Shown here: positions 1 to 10,388 of the stretch, one piece after another
Layout: every line of letters begins with the position of its first letter
Numbering within the stretch: position 1 is the first letter of the stretch
NCBI GenBank assembly: GCA_963677785.2
Contig: CAXXDH010000002.1
Location: 744,001 to 808,000, forward strand
Direction: 5' to 3'
From: G963665495 sp963677785
Lineage (GTDB): Bacteria > Desulfobacterota > Desulfovibrionia > Desulfovibrionales > Desulfovibrionaceae
Length of the DNA stretch: 64,000 bases
Notes under the pieces: model-generated
What the model saw: the letters and a program-made list of their open reading frames with translations, nothing else
Told to the model about the DNA's origin: nothing
Databases searched by the model: none
Translations under genes and position numbers: made by a program

Positions 1-1655
<1,655 letters not shown>

Positions 1656-1697
1656 TTCTTGCTTTTCTCTTCTTCCCCTATGAACTTATATATTTTG

Positions 1698-1813
1698 TCC
1701 TGGTGGTCATGGAGGAGGGGGTACACCCGTTCCCTTTCCGAACACGGCAGTTAAGCCCTCCATCGCCGATGATACTGCAGAGGAGTCTGTGGGAAAGTAG
1801 GTCGTCGCCAGGG
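1698..1813 (+). rRNA. rrf: 5S ribosomal RNA
   Basis: A 116-nt segment starts tcctggtggtcatgg and ends gtcgtcgccaggg. The two ends pair (tcctgg with ccaggg). The conserved central part ccgaacacggcagttaag is present. It lies about 45 nt after the 23S gene, the usual order in a bacterial rRNA operon, and is followed directly by a terminator. No tRNA lies between 23S and 5S. Confidence 0.96.
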
Positions 1814-1824
1814 CAAGAATTTCT

Positions 1825-1863
1825 CCAAAACGCCCGCTTACCAAAAGCGGGCGTTTTGGCGTT
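1825..1863 (+). terminator. rRNA operon intrinsic terminator
   Basis: A 15-bp perfect inverted repeat (ccaaaacgcccgctt at 1825-1839 and its complement at 1845-1859) with a 5-nt loop lies 12 nt after the 5S gene. The descending arm contains a T-run (gcgttttgg) followed by cgttt, as expected for the end of the rRNA transcript. Confidence 0.85.
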
Positions 1864-2104
1864 TATTAAGGAGACACGACTTGTGTGACCGCTCGTAAAA
1901 ACAGTGTTGAAAAACAGGTTGGTTATGCAATAGCTGCACTTCTCTCCAAACTTATCTGCTTGGCGAACCTTGCTCCTTTTTATACGAATAGGTACTATCG
2001 CCTTTCATACCATTACAACAAAGACCAATACTATTGTTCTGCTGTTTTCATACTAACTGAAGCAGAATTGATTCTTCGTGTTGTATAAACAAGGGAGTGT
2101 ACTG

Positions 2105-2905
2105 ATGAATATTCGATCCATAAAAGTAGCTTTTTTTTCTCCAACCGGGACCTCCAAAAAAATTGTCGAGAGTGTTGTCCGGGGCTTGGGACACCCCTCG
2201 GTAGAAGTGATTGACATCACACTGCCGGAAGCAAGAACTTCGCAACTTCGGACTGCTGCTGATGAGCTTCTTGTTGTTGCTGTCCCCGTATATGGCGGCC
2301 GGATCCCTTTTTTGTTGCCTGAATGGCTATCTTCCATTCAGGCGGAAAAAACGCCCGCGGTATGTCTGGCCATTTACGGCAATCGCGCAGTTGACGATGC
2401 GTTGCTTGAGCTGCATGACATCCTGTGTTCTGACGGATGCGTACCCGTTGCCGGAGGGGTATTTATCGGCGAGCATTCGTTTTCTGGTGCAGATACTCCC
2501 ATTGCGGTTTCTCGTCCGGATGCGGAGGATCTCCTAAAAGCAGAAGAATTTGGGGAAAAAATTTCCATGAAATTACAGGAGATTACATCGCTGGAAGAGC
2601 TTGCTCGGATTTCTTTTCCGGGAAACCATCCGTATCGAGAACTCAAACGGTTTGCTCCAGGAGAGTTCATTGCCATTGATGCTTCCTGTACGCGTTGCGG
2701 ATTATGCGAATCACAGTGTCCCGTACATGCCATTGATCTTGAAAAAGAGATCTTGCACGATCCGGAAATATGCATTGCATGCTGCGCGTGCATCAAATTT
2801 TGTCCACAGAATGCGCGCAGCATGCAGACTGGTACTGTCAAGGATGCCGCGCATCGTCTGGCTACCAACTGCAGTGAGCGTAATGAACCAGTATTCTACA
2901 TTTAA
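2105..2905 (+). CDS. EFR1-type flavodoxin-ferredoxin protein
   Basis: 266-residue protein with two parts. The N-terminal ~150 residues form a flavodoxin-like domain with the FMN phosphate loop FSPTGTSKKI near residues 10-20 and a VPVYGGRIP segment. The C-terminal part carries two [4Fe-4S] motifs, CTRCGLCESQCP and CIACCACIKFCP. This is the architecture of EFR1-type ferredoxins common in anaerobes, expected to move electrons in the cytoplasm; the partner is unknown. The start at 2105 is chosen because AGGGAG precedes it at good spacing; an in-frame ATG at 2078 has no such site. It stands alone between the rRNA operon and the response regulator. Confidence 0.88.
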   Translation: MNIRSIKVAFFSPTGTSKKIVESVVRGLGHPSVEVIDITLPEARTSQLRTAADELLVVAVPVYGGRIPFLLPEWLSSIQAEKTPAVCLAIYGNRAVDDALLELHDILCSDGCVPVAGGVFIGEHSFSGADTPIAVSRPDAEDLLKAEEFGEKISMKLQEITSLEELARISFPGNHPYRELKRFAPGEFIAIDASCTRCGLCESQCPVHAIDLEKEILHDPEICIACCACIKFCPQNARSMQTGTVKDAAHRLATNCSERNEPVFYI

Positions 2906-3190
2906 TAGCTGACTTATTATCCTTGCTCAGCAGTCGGCTGTTCCTATGATATGTGACTGCGTACTGTTAACAAAGACGCCTGAATAGTGTATCCTGAAAA
3001 AGCGAATAGAGGCTGATTTGGGAAAATGGCATGTGAGCTGAGTTGAGGCAGAGGATTTCATCTGTGCAACAAATTCAATTTTCAGATATTTTGGAGGGAT
3101 TACAATTTTTGACTTTTTTTTCTCAAGTTTGCAGCGTTTCAGGTAAAAACCAACGTTTTTTTAGCAGAACTCCGCGAAACAGGTGACTAA

Positions 3191-3598
3191 ATGAAAAAGA
3201 AGCTGAAATTCTTGATAGTTGAAGATGAGTTTACTAGTCGGAAAGTTTTAGAATCCTTCCTTTCTTCGTATGGAGATTTCGATATCGCGGTGAATGGGGT
3301 CGAAGCTATTGAAGCATTCAAATTGGCCATGCGCTCGGGAAAACCTTATGATTTGATCTGTATGGATATAGTCATGCCGGAAATGGACGGACATGAGGCC
3401 TTACGTCAGATCAGGGATTTGGAAGTCAAATACGGTGTGCTTCCCAAAAATGAGGTCAAGGTCATTATGATAACGGTTTTGTCAGACCCGAAAAATGTTG
3501 TCGAAGCTTATTACCGCGGTGGAGCTACGACGTACATCCCCAAGCCCATAGACCGTGGTATATTTCTGCAAACTTTGCACAATTTAGAGATTATCTGA
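3191..3598 (+). CDS. Single-domain response regulator (CheY-like)
   Basis: 135 residues, only a receiver domain. The acidic pair lies in IVEDEF (about residues 9-14), the phospho-acceptor Asp in CMDIVMPEMDG (about residue 58), the Thr switch in IMITVLSD, and the Lys in YIPKPID. No output domain follows, so it probably signals by protein contact after phosphorylation by a histidine kinase that is not encoded in the window. The family of stand-alone receivers with an extended loop (LEVKYGVLPKNEVKV) is common in Desulfovibrio-like genomes. A terminator follows at 3641. Confidence 0.93.
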   Translation: MKKKLKFLIVEDEFTSRKVLESFLSSYGDFDIAVNGVEAIEAFKLAMRSGKPYDLICMDIVMPEMDGHEALRQIRDLEVKYGVLPKNEVKVIMITVLSDPKNVVEAYYRGGATTYIPKPIDRGIFLQTLHNLEII

Positions 3599-3640
3599 GC
3601 ACTGAGATACTGAGACATTGCCCGAAAGCTAACCATAAAA

Positions 3641-3680
3641 AAGGGCACCTGGATTTTATCCCAGTGCCCTTGAATTTTTT
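3641..3680. terminator. Bidirectional terminator between response regulator and tRNA-Ala
   Basis: aagggcacctgg and ccagtgccctt form an 11-bp stem with one bulge. A T-run follows on the plus strand (gaatttttt, 3672-3680), and an A-run precedes it (ataaaaaa), giving a T-run on the minus strand. It can end the response regulator transcript rightward and the tRNA transcript leftward. Confidence 0.8.
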
Positions 3681-3681
3681 A

Positions 3682-3757
3682 TGGTGGAGACGAAGAGATT
3701 TGAACTCTCGACTTCAGCCTTGCGAAGGCTGCGCTCTCCCAACTGAGCTACGTCCCC
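3682..3757 (-). tRNA. tRNA-Ala (CGC)
   Basis: 76-nt tRNA with encoded CCA. Read on the minus strand it starts ggggacgtagctcagttggg, has the anticodon loop ttCGCaa closed by cagcc/ggctg, a TTCAAAT T-loop, and ends cgtctccacca. The acceptor stem carries a G3-U70 wobble pair, the alanine identity element, which agrees with the CGC anticodon (codon GCG). Confidence 0.96.
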
Positions 3758-3767
3758 GTAAAAAAAT

Positions 3768-3796
3768 ATATTACGACTCCCTTATTCCGATTGCAA
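3768..3796 (-). promoter_or_regulatory. Sigma-70 promoter for tRNA-Ala
   Basis: On the minus strand TTGCAA (3791-3796) and TAATAT (3768-3773) are separated by 17 nt. The mature tRNA starts 11 nt after the -10 box, so transcription would begin at or just before the tRNA 5' end. Confidence 0.7.
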
Positions 3797-3810
3797 GAAG
3801 ATTTTTCAAT

Positions 3811-5376
3811 TTATTTCATACGTAGTGTTTCCAGCATTGTGGCAAGGCGGATGTCGTAGGTATGCTCTTGCGCTATGAGCGTACGCCAGGCTGCAGCAAG
3901 GTTTTGCTTCAGTTCGGGCTCTTTTTCCAGATGTTGCAGTGTATCGCAAAGCCCATTGAGCCCTGGCGCGGATTGAAACGTTACCGGGCTGGTCAGTTCG
4001 TCGGGAAAAATGGTCAGGCCAGGGGTGGCGTCGGTCAATAGAAAACCACCGGCGGCCCAGACGTCGAAATGGCGCTGCGTGAGTCCTTGCGGAAGGAGCA
4101 GGCTGGTAACGTTCAGCGTAAAGTTTGCGGCAGCATACAGCTCCATCAAGGAGCCGTAATAATCAACCGGGGGTAAAAAGCGCAGGGATACGTTTTGCTG
4201 GAGATGTTGTTGCCAGGCCGCGTCTCCACAGACAGTCAGCGAGGCACAGGAGGCTGCCTGTTGCATACATTGCAGCCGCAAACGCCAGGCGCACTCTTCG
4301 GCGCACAGCCCGATTAAGCGTGTTTCTTTGCCCGGCCAGAGAGAACTCATCCCGAGTTGCCGTGTCCACCAGGAAAAGTCCGGACGTTGTCCTTGGGCAA
4401 GCAGCTGCAAGGCGGTTTCAAAGGAGGCTTCCGGTGGTTTCAGGCCGGCAAAGAAGCCCGAACGTCCGGGGAATTCGGACCGGCCGACGAACAGTAGATC
4501 AGTGCCGGGTTCAGATACGGTAGGCGCTTGTCGCATTCCTTCAGGCCAGGCCGCCAGGGGTAAATGCTGCACAAAAGCCGCTCCCGCCTCCCGTAAGCCC
4601 TGACAGAAAAAAGCATCCGTTACGAACAGCGGGAGCTGTTTCCAAAATGGCGCCTTGAGCTTTGTGAGCAGATGCCACGGATTATCCACGCACCAGATCG
4701 CCACGCGCGTACCAGCTGCTTTTGCCAGGGCAGCGGTTTCGCCATAGGGATCAAGTCCGGAGAAATTTATACTCAGAAGCAGGCAAGGCGGTTCAGCTCG
4801 CAATTCTTCTTGCAACTGTGCGAGTTCCCGGCCAGGTGATTCTTCACAGATGCGTACGTCATAACCAGCATTGCCGTATGCAGCGGAGAGTTCCTTGAGT
4901 AGTAATCCTTGCGGTTGTCCGGCGACCAGGATGCGGTTTCGTTGCAGCGTACGGGCTGCTGGAATACGAGATGTTGCGTTCAGTCGGCACTGCGCCAGAA
5001 CAGGCGCCCAGAAGGAGGGAAACAGCCGGAGAGCCTGGCGGTAGGCACGGATTTCCAGAGAGTGCGTTTGCAACAGTTCCTGGAGTCCGAACAGGTCGAG
5101 GCGCTGAAAGGTCTTGGGAATTTGTTCGTGCCACAGGGGCGGCATTTGTGCTTCAAAGTCCGGAGCATCTATATAATAGATACGCGTAACGCCGGAAAGC
5201 AATTTTTCGGCTTGCTGCGGCTCCGGCCCCAGGCAGAGAAAAAGTACCGCGGAGGGCATGTGCCGGGTCCGTAACGTCTCGAACTGCTTCGGACCTGCAG
5301 CCAGGGTTGCTGTCTGCCCCAGTTCATTGCGGATGCGTATCCGCGCGGGGCGCTTGGAAGAAGAGGAAATCGGCAT
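3811..5376 (-). CDS. CgeB-like glycosyltransferase
   Basis: 521 residues. The C-terminal ~130 residues have the pattern of the CgeB/Glyco_trans_1_2 group of GT-B glycosyltransferases: a segment NVTSLLLPQGLTQRHFDVWAA, then GGFLLTDATPGL, then a tail of helices ending LATMLETLRM. The middle has a Rossmann-like second half with DLLFVGRS. The N-terminal ~130 residues are poorly conserved. Such proteins usually modify surface glycans or flagellin with nucleotide-sugar donors; the acceptor is unknown. The gene is transcribed toward the tRNA and away from rlmE. The start ATG lacks a strong ribosome-binding site. Confidence 0.75.
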   Translation of the reverse strand: MPISSSSKRPARIRIRNELGQTATLAAGPKQFETLRTRHMPSAVLFLCLGPEPQQAEKLLSGVTRIYYIDAPDFEAQMPPLWHEQIPKTFQRLDLFGLQELLQTHSLEIRAYRQALRLFPSFWAPVLAQCRLNATSRIPAARTLQRNRILVAGQPQGLLLKELSAAYGNAGYDVRICEESPGRELAQLQEELRAEPPCLLLSINFSGLDPYGETAALAKAAGTRVAIWCVDNPWHLLTKLKAPFWKQLPLFVTDAFFCQGLREAGAAFVQHLPLAAWPEGMRQAPTVSEPGTDLLFVGRSEFPGRSGFFAGLKPPEASFETALQLLAQGQRPDFSWWTRQLGMSSLWPGKETRLIGLCAEECAWRLRLQCMQQAASCASLTVCGDAAWQQHLQQNVSLRFLPPVDYYGSLMELYAAANFTLNVTSLLLPQGLTQRHFDVWAAGGFLLTDATPGLTIFPDELTSPVTFQSAPGLNGLCDTLQHLEKEPELKQNLAAAWRTLIAQEHTYDIRLATMLETLRMK

Positions 5377-5501
5377 GAAGGTACCGGGCTGAAGTTACTG
5401 CCATTCTGTTGTGCCGTTGCTGTTTGAAATATGTTTGTCACAGCTTTTTCAGAAAGACAACACAGGGTTGCAGCCCGAGTGTCTTTCTCCATGTATTTCG
5501 G

Positions 5502-5529
5502 TTGACAGCAGTCAATTCCTGGCTAAAAC
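5502..5529 (+). promoter_or_regulatory. Possible promoter for the rlmE-ruv-thyX run
   Basis: TTGACA (5502-5507) and TAAAAC (5524-5529) are separated by 16 nt, about 50 nt before the rlmE start. The -35 is perfect and the -10 matches four of six consensus positions. It is the only good promoter-like pair in the intergenic space shared with the divergent glycosyltransferase gene. Confidence 0.5.
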
Positions 5530-5581
5530 TAGTCACTTGGCTCTTTGGGCGCTTTAACGTAGAGTAGCTTGCACAAGACTT

Positions 5582-6196
5582 ATGAAAAAAGTACGTGATC
5601 ATTATTTTCATCAGGCCAAAAAAGATAATTATCCGGCCCGTTCTGTTTATAAACTCAAGGAGATAAACAAGCGTTTCGGACTGTTAAAGTCCGGACAGCA
5701 CGTTCTGGACCTTGGGGCCGCGCCAGGTTCCTGGAGCCTTTTTGCCGCGCAACGGGTTGGTCCGGAAGGCCGGGTTTTGTCAGCGGATCTGCAGGAAGCC
5801 CCGGAGCTGAGTGCTCGGAGTGGTGAAAATATTGTTTTCATGCAAGAGGATATTTACGAGCCCAGTGAAGCCTTTCGTGAAGCCATCGACAGATTGGGTC
5901 CGTTTCATGTGGTCGTCAGCGACATGGCTCCCAAGACAAGCGGGGTCAAATTCGCTGATCAGGCGCGATCGCATGACTTGGCCATGAACGCTTTGGCCCT
6001 GGCCCGGACGTATCTGCGTACCGGGGGGCATTTTGTCGTCAAGGTTTTCATGGGGCCGGACACCAACGAGCTAGCCAAAGAGATGCGCCTTTTCTTTGAA
6101 ACAGTAAAGTGTTTCAAACCAAAGAGTTCGCGGGCTGAGAGCAAAGAGACTTTTTACGTGGGCATGTGCTATCGTGGCGCATTCACGACGGAATAG
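5582..6196 (+). CDS. rlmE: 23S rRNA 2'-O-methyltransferase RlmE (FtsJ)
   Basis: 204 residues, the usual length for RlmE. It methylates the 2'-OH of U2552 in the A loop of 23S rRNA using S-adenosylmethionine. The SAM motif LDLGAAPGSWS lies near residue 42. The Lys-Asp-Lys-Glu catalytic set is visible: Lys in YKLKEI near residue 25, Asp in VVSDMAPKTSG, Lys in FVVKVFMG, and Glu in SRAESKETFYV. It is the first gene of a compact same-strand run that continues into yebC and ruvCAB. Confidence 0.96.
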   Translation: MKKVRDHYFHQAKKDNYPARSVYKLKEINKRFGLLKSGQHVLDLGAAPGSWSLFAAQRVGPEGRVLSADLQEAPELSARSGENIVFMQEDIYEPSEAFREAIDRLGPFHVVVSDMAPKTSGVKFADQARSHDLAMNALALARTYLRTGGHFVVKVFMGPDTNELAKEMRLFFETVKCFKPKSSRAESKETFYVGMCYRGAFTTE

Positions 6197-6264
6197 GACA
6201 GTTTGACCCGTATGCGGGTGTCGGAAAACATGTAGAACAGGATTACAGGCATTCAGGAGGGAGA

Positions 6265-7014
6265 ATGGCCGGTCATAGTAAATGGCATAACATTCAACAC
6301 CGCAAAGGCAGACAGGACGCCAAACGCGGAAAGGTTTTCACCAAAGCTGCGAAAGAAGTCATTATTGCCGCACGGCACGGAGGAGGCGATCCGAGTGCGA
6401 ATCCGCGGCTGCGTCAGGCTATCGCTAACGCACGGTCGGTGAATCTGCCCAAGGACAAGATCGAAACCGCCATCAAAAAAGGTACTGGCGAACTTGAGGG
6501 TGAAGATCTTCAGGAAATAACCTACGAGGGCTACGGTCCGGGAGGCGTTGCGCTGTTGATAGAGACGGCAACGGACAACCGCAACCGGACGGTTTCTGAG
6601 GTACGCCACATTCTTACGAAACATGGCGGTTCCATGGGTGAAACCGGCTGCGTGAACTGGCTGTTTGATCGCAAGGGTGTGATTATCTTTGAAAAAGATA
6701 AGGCAACAGAAGACCAGCTCATGGAAATCGGTCTGGAGGCCGGTGCCGAAGACGTGGTGGATGACGGTGACTACTGGGAAGTGCATGCGTCCCCTGAAGA
6801 TCTCGATGGCGTGCAGCAGGCGTTTGATGATGCGGAGATGGTCTATGATCGTTGCGAGATGACCATGGTGCCGCAGAATACGGTCGAAGTGGATGCAAAT
6901 ACGGGCCGCAAACTGATCAAGATGCTGGATTTGCTCGACGACAATGAGGACGTGCAGAATGTGCACTCCAACTTTGACCTGCCGGAAGAAGTTCTGGCCG
7001 AAATGGAAGGTTAA
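6265..7014 (+). CDS. yebC: YebC/PmpR-family protein
   Basis: 249 residues beginning MAGHSKWHNIQHRKGRQD, the hallmark N terminus of the YebC family (TACO1 in mitochondria). The middle has YEGYGPGG and TDNRNRT. Family members act as DNA-binding regulators or as helpers for translation of proline-rich stretches; which applies here cannot be told. The start at 6265 has AGGAGG 6 nt upstream and replaces a longer frame open from 6166. It sits directly before ruvC, a classic arrangement in many bacteria. Confidence 0.95.
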   Translation: MAGHSKWHNIQHRKGRQDAKRGKVFTKAAKEVIIAARHGGGDPSANPRLRQAIANARSVNLPKDKIETAIKKGTGELEGEDLQEITYEGYGPGGVALLIETATDNRNRTVSEVRHILTKHGGSMGETGCVNWLFDRKGVIIFEKDKATEDQLMEIGLEAGAEDVVDDGDYWEVHASPEDLDGVQQAFDDAEMVYDRCEMTMVPQNTVEVDANTGRKLIKMLDLLDDNEDVQNVHSNFDLPEEVLAEMEG

Positions 7015-7017
7015 CGC

Positions 7018-7536
7018 TTGACTGCAGACCCGTGCGGCAGGGAGATCATTGTTCTGGGCGTGGATCCCGGATCCCGCTGCACGGGATACGGCTTGGTGCG
7101 CGAACGTTCCGGACAGGCGGCTTTGCTGGATGTAGGCACTATCCGGCTCAATCCCAAAATGCCGGTTGCCGAGCGTTTGGGACGCATTTTCAGCGAATTG
7201 TCCGCATTGATTGAGCGCCATGGCCCGCAGGAAGCTGCCATAGAAAATGTCTTTGTCGCCAAGAACACGGCTTCCGCTCTCAAATTGGGCCAGGCCCGGG
7301 GGGCAGCTATGGCAGCCATGGCTGTCAGAGGGGTGCCTGTGGCCAGCTACGAACCCACAGTGGTCAAGAAGACGGTGGTTGGGGTCGGACGCGCGGAAAA
7401 AAGTCAGGTGGCTTTCATGGTCGGCAGAATTTTGAACGTCAAGGCGGATTGGGCTGCCGACGCCAGTGACGCCCTGGCCGTGGCCATTTGTCATCTCAAT
7501 ATGCGCCGGATGTCCAGGCTGGTGTCCGGAGGCTGA
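7018..7536 (+). CDS. ruvC: Holliday junction endonuclease RuvC
   Basis: 172 residues, full length. RuvC dimers cut Holliday junctions resolved together with RuvAB. The acidic catalytic residues are visible: Asp in LGVDPGSRCTGYG, Glu in AAIENVFVAKN, and the Asp pair in DASDALAVAICH near the C terminus. The start codon appears to be TTG, 3 nt after the yebC stop, with the GGAAGG of the end of yebC as ribosome-binding site. It is in an operon with ruvA and ruvB. Confidence 0.96.
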   Translation: MTADPCGREIIVLGVDPGSRCTGYGLVRERSGQAALLDVGTIRLNPKMPVAERLGRIFSELSALIERHGPQEAAIENVFVAKNTASALKLGQARGAAMAAMAVRGVPVASYEPTVVKKTVVGVGRAEKSQVAFMVGRILNVKADWAADASDALAVAICHLNMRRMSRLVSGG

Positions 7537-7561
7537 AAAAGGTCAGGAACAAGGCGGGCCA

Positions 7562-8164
7562 ATGATAGCCTTTATTCAGGGTGCGGTTCTGGTTTCCAGC
7601 GAAAACAGCTGCGTGGTACAGACACAGGGCGGAGTCGGATATGAATTGTTCCTGCCTTCCCCGTTGCTGTCGCGCCTGCCGGAAAAAGGCGCGGAAGTGT
7701 CTTTTTTTATCAGCACCATTGTCCGGGAAGATGCTTTGGATCTTTACGGATTTTCCTCCTGGGACGAGCGCCAGGTCTTTAACGTGCTTCTGACCATCTC
7801 CAAGCTGGGGCCCAAGACCTCTTTGGCGTTGCTTTCCATTTTTTCGCCCGATGAATTGCGCAAAGTCGTGGCCAATGAAGATCCCGCGGTCTTGACCCGT
7901 GTCCCGGGGATTGGAAAAAAAACAGCACAACATATTTTTCTGGAGTTAAAGTACAAACTCAAGCTTGATGTGAGCCCGGCCGCCCTGGATCTTGGCGAGA
8001 AAGGGGCCAATACGTTCCGGGACGCCATGGCTGGTCTGACGAATCTCGGCTATGTAGATGAAGAGGCCAGGGAGGTTCTGGAGCAGGTGTTCAAGGATGA
8101 AACCGATCTGGATGTGGCCCTTGCGCTCCGTCTGGCATTGAAACTTTTGGCCAAAAAACGCTGA
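7562..8164 (+). CDS. ruvA: Holliday junction helicase subunit RuvA
   Basis: 200 residues beginning MIAFIQGAVL. RuvA tetramers bind the four-way junction and load the RuvB motor. The N-terminal OB fold contains GVGYELFLP, followed by tandem helix-hairpin-helix elements (LLTISKLGPKTSLALLS and LTRVPGIGKKTAQHIFLELK), then a linker and the C-terminal RuvB-binding domain. The start at 7562 follows the ruvC stop by 25 nt. The stop overlaps the ruvB start by one base (TGATG), suggesting translational coupling. Confidence 0.96.
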   Translation: MIAFIQGAVLVSSENSCVVQTQGGVGYELFLPSPLLSRLPEKGAEVSFFISTIVREDALDLYGFSSWDERQVFNVLLTISKLGPKTSLALLSIFSPDELRKVVANEDPAVLTRVPGIGKKTAQHIFLELKYKLKLDVSPAALDLGEKGANTFRDAMAGLTNLGYVDEEAREVLEQVFKDETDLDVALALRLALKLLAKKR

Positions 8165-9138
8165 TGCAGAACGAAACTTCGCTTGCGGATGACTCCATCC
8201 GCCCAAAATCTCTGGGGACCTTCATCGGCCAGGATGACCTGCGCGCCAATCTCGGCGTGTACCTCAAGGCGGCCAAAGAACGCTGCCAAGCCATGGACCA
8301 TACGTTGTTCTACGGTAATCCAGGGCTTGGGAAAACCACCCTGGCTCAGATTATGGCTTCTGAATTGGGAGTCAATCTGGTCAGTACTTCAGGGCCGGTG
8401 CTGGAGCGCGGGGGGGATCTGGCCGCTGTTTTGACGAATCTGGGCAGCGGCGACCTGCTGTTCGTTGATGAAATCCACCGCATGCCCCCGGCGGTGGAGG
8501 AAATTCTATATCCGGCCATGGAAGATTTCAAGCTGGACCTAGTCATCGGCCAGGGGCCGGGAGCGCGTACGGTAAAAATAGATATCGAGCCCTTTACCCT
8601 GGTAGGGGCCACCACCCGTATCGGATTGCTGACATCCCCCTTGCGAGACCGTTTCGGGGTGGTGCTGCGCCTGGAATACTACAAGCCCGATGAGCTGGCC
8701 CGAATAGTCACCAGGGCTGCCGGTATTTTGGGCCTTTCCGTGACCCAGGAAGGGGCCTTGGAAATCGGCCGGCGCTCGCGGGGGACACCGCGTATCGCGA
8801 ACAGGCTGTTACGTCGCATACGCGATTTTGCGCTTGTTCAGGAAGTGGAGGCCGTGGATGTTAATCTGGCTCACGAAGCCCTTGAACGTATGGAAGTGGA
8901 CGCGTCAGGGCTTGACCAAATGGACAGGCGCATCTTGACTGTCATCGTGCAGCATTATGACGGCGGTCCTGTGGGGGTTAAAACGCTTGCCGCTGCCTGC
9001 TCGGAAGAAGTACGCACCATTGAAGAAATTTACGAGCCCTATTTGATTCAATGCGGTTTTCTGCAACGTACGCCCCGTGGGCGCGTGGCCACGGCCAAGG
9101 CGTATAAACACCTTAAGCGGTTTCCTCTGTTGCCGTGA
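8164..9138 (+). CDS. ruvB: Holliday junction branch migration motor RuvB
   Basis: 324 residues, an AAA+ ATPase. Walker A is GNPGLGKTTLA (about residues 50-60), Walker B LLFVDEIHRMPP, the sensor 1 region VGATTRIGLL, and the sensor 2 arginine region GTPRIANRLLRR. A winged-helix domain at the C terminus (VGVKTLAAACSEEVRTIEEIYEPYL) contacts DNA. It forms hexameric rings on both sides of RuvA and moves the junction. The start overlaps the ruvA stop. Confidence 0.97.
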   Translation: MQNETSLADDSIRPKSLGTFIGQDDLRANLGVYLKAAKERCQAMDHTLFYGNPGLGKTTLAQIMASELGVNLVSTSGPVLERGGDLAAVLTNLGSGDLLFVDEIHRMPPAVEEILYPAMEDFKLDLVIGQGPGARTVKIDIEPFTLVGATTRIGLLTSPLRDRFGVVLRLEYYKPDELARIVTRAAGILGLSVTQEGALEIGRRSRGTPRIANRLLRRIRDFALVQEVEAVDVNLAHEALERMEVDASGLDQMDRRILTVIVQHYDGGPVGVKTLAAACSEEVRTIEEIYEPYLIQCGFLQRTPRGRVATAKAYKHLKRFPLLP

Positions 9139-9154
9139 GTTTCGGGAGTTGTTC

Positions 9155-9895
9155 ATGCCCCAGAAAGAATGCGTTGTCAGTCTGTTGTCCCGTACGCCGG
9201 ATGCCTTGTCCTTGATTTATGCGGCCTTCAGGCAATGCTATTATCCAGGGTACGTGGCGGATATGTGGCCGAAATTGCTTTCAGGTGAGATAAACCAGGA
9301 AAAACAGGCGGATTTTATTGCCAAGGTCCTGGAGTCCGGCCATGAAAGCCCGGTGGAGCATGTCAGTTTCAGTTTCGCGATAGAGGGGATTTCCAGGGCC
9401 TGTACGCATCAGCTCGTACGCCATAGGATTGCTTCCTATTCGCAGCAGAGCCAGCGCTACGTCGATGGTTCGCATTTCGACTACATCCTGCCTCCGGCTA
9501 TTGCACGGATACCTGAGGCCCGAGAGCGCTTCGAACAGTTTATTGATGCTGTGGGGGAAGCCTACCGCGACCTGAAGAAACTGCTGGAAGATGCAGGACG
9601 CAAAGACAAGGCCAATGAAGACGCCCGGTTTGTCCTGCCTCAGGCCGCAGAGAGCAAAATTGTCGTCACCATGAACTGTCGCAGCCTCTTTCACTTTTTT
9701 GAGCTGCGTTGCTGCAGCCGTGCCCAATGGGAAATCCGGGCCATGGCGCTGCAGATGCTGGAGCTTTGCCGTAAGGAACTCCCCGTGTTGTTTCGTACTT
9801 CCGGGGCCAGATGCGAGCGCCTCGGGTACTGCCCCGAAGGGGAACGTTTTACCTGCGGGCGCTATCCTCTGCCAGCAGGCCCCTCGAAAGCCTAG
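9155..9895 (+). CDS. thyX: FAD-dependent thymidylate synthase ThyX
   Basis: 246 residues beginning MPQKECVVSLL. ThyX makes dTMP from dUMP using methylene-tetrahydrofolate and NADPH with FAD as hydride carrier. The signature RHRxxSxxxxSxRY is present (RHRIASYSQQSQRY, about residues 88-101). Further conserved parts are the HFF...C region (LFHFFELRCCSRAQWEIR) and the Arg-rich FAD/dUMP contacts. The start at 9155 follows the ruvB stop by 16 nt with CGGGAG upstream. It appears to be the last gene of the rlmE-ruv run. Confidence 0.95.
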   Translation: MPQKECVVSLLSRTPDALSLIYAAFRQCYYPGYVADMWPKLLSGEINQEKQADFIAKVLESGHESPVEHVSFSFAIEGISRACTHQLVRHRIASYSQQSQRYVDGSHFDYILPPAIARIPEARERFEQFIDAVGEAYRDLKKLLEDAGRKDKANEDARFVLPQAAESKIVVTMNCRSLFHFFELRCCSRAQWEIRAMALQMLELCRKELPVLFRTSGARCERLGYCPEGERFTCGRYPLPAGPSKA

Positions 9896-10088
9896 TTTTC
9901 TCCCTGTTCTTTCAGGGGAAACGCTTCCCCTTTGTATCAAGGGCCTATCTTCCGTAAGAATTTCGTCTGTCCGCAAGGGGATTAGCAGCCCCAGGCGCGT
10001 TTTCGCCTTGGGATAAGGCTCGCATCTGAAATAACGCGTGGCTGACTAAGAGTCTCTAACATGTCCCAATGTATCGGATAAATGCATA

Positions 10089-10125
10089 AGAGCATCCAAA
10101 ACCTTTTTCAAGGTAAAGATGCTCT
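10089..10125. other. Two-part hairpin in the dnaA upstream region
   Basis: AGAGCATC (10089-10096) pairs with GATGCTCT (10118-10125). Inside it, ACCTT pairs with AAGGT around a TTTC loop. The two stems are separated by small internal loops. No T-run follows, so it is not a classic terminator. It may be a structured RNA element after thyX or a protein-binding inverted repeat of the putative origin. Confidence 0.5.
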
Positions 10126-10356
10126 GGAAAAATGCTGCGAGATCATTTTGTCCGTCCCGGTGATCCCGAGAATAGATCATAGTTTTTTTCTGGAACCAGG
10201 CGAATGGGGTATTTGACAAAAATGTATCAAGTTACAATTAGAATGCGCCATAGTTCTAATCGGTTAGCAAGCAAAGAGAATTGTATGCACGTATTTTGTA
10301 TATCGGATGAAATTTTAATTTTTTTTAGATAATTTTGAGTTACGCTAACCTTTCCC

Positions 10357-10388
10357 TGTGGAAAACTTTTGTTCATAGTTGTGGATAA
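10357..10388 (-). promoter_or_regulatory. Two DnaA-box-like sites
   Basis: TGTGGATAA at 10380-10388 is the exact complement of the consensus DnaA box TTATCCACA. TGTGGAAAA at 10357-10365 is one base away from the same orientation of the consensus. The sites are 23 nt apart (start to start) and about 200 nt before the dnaA start codon. They could serve origin binding, dnaA autoregulation, or both. Confidence 0.65.

Noticed and set aside
6253..7494. Long frame of 413 codons on the minus strand
   Set aside because: It lies opposite yebC and ruvC, which have clear family motifs, and shows no domain of its own; a shadow of their codon use.
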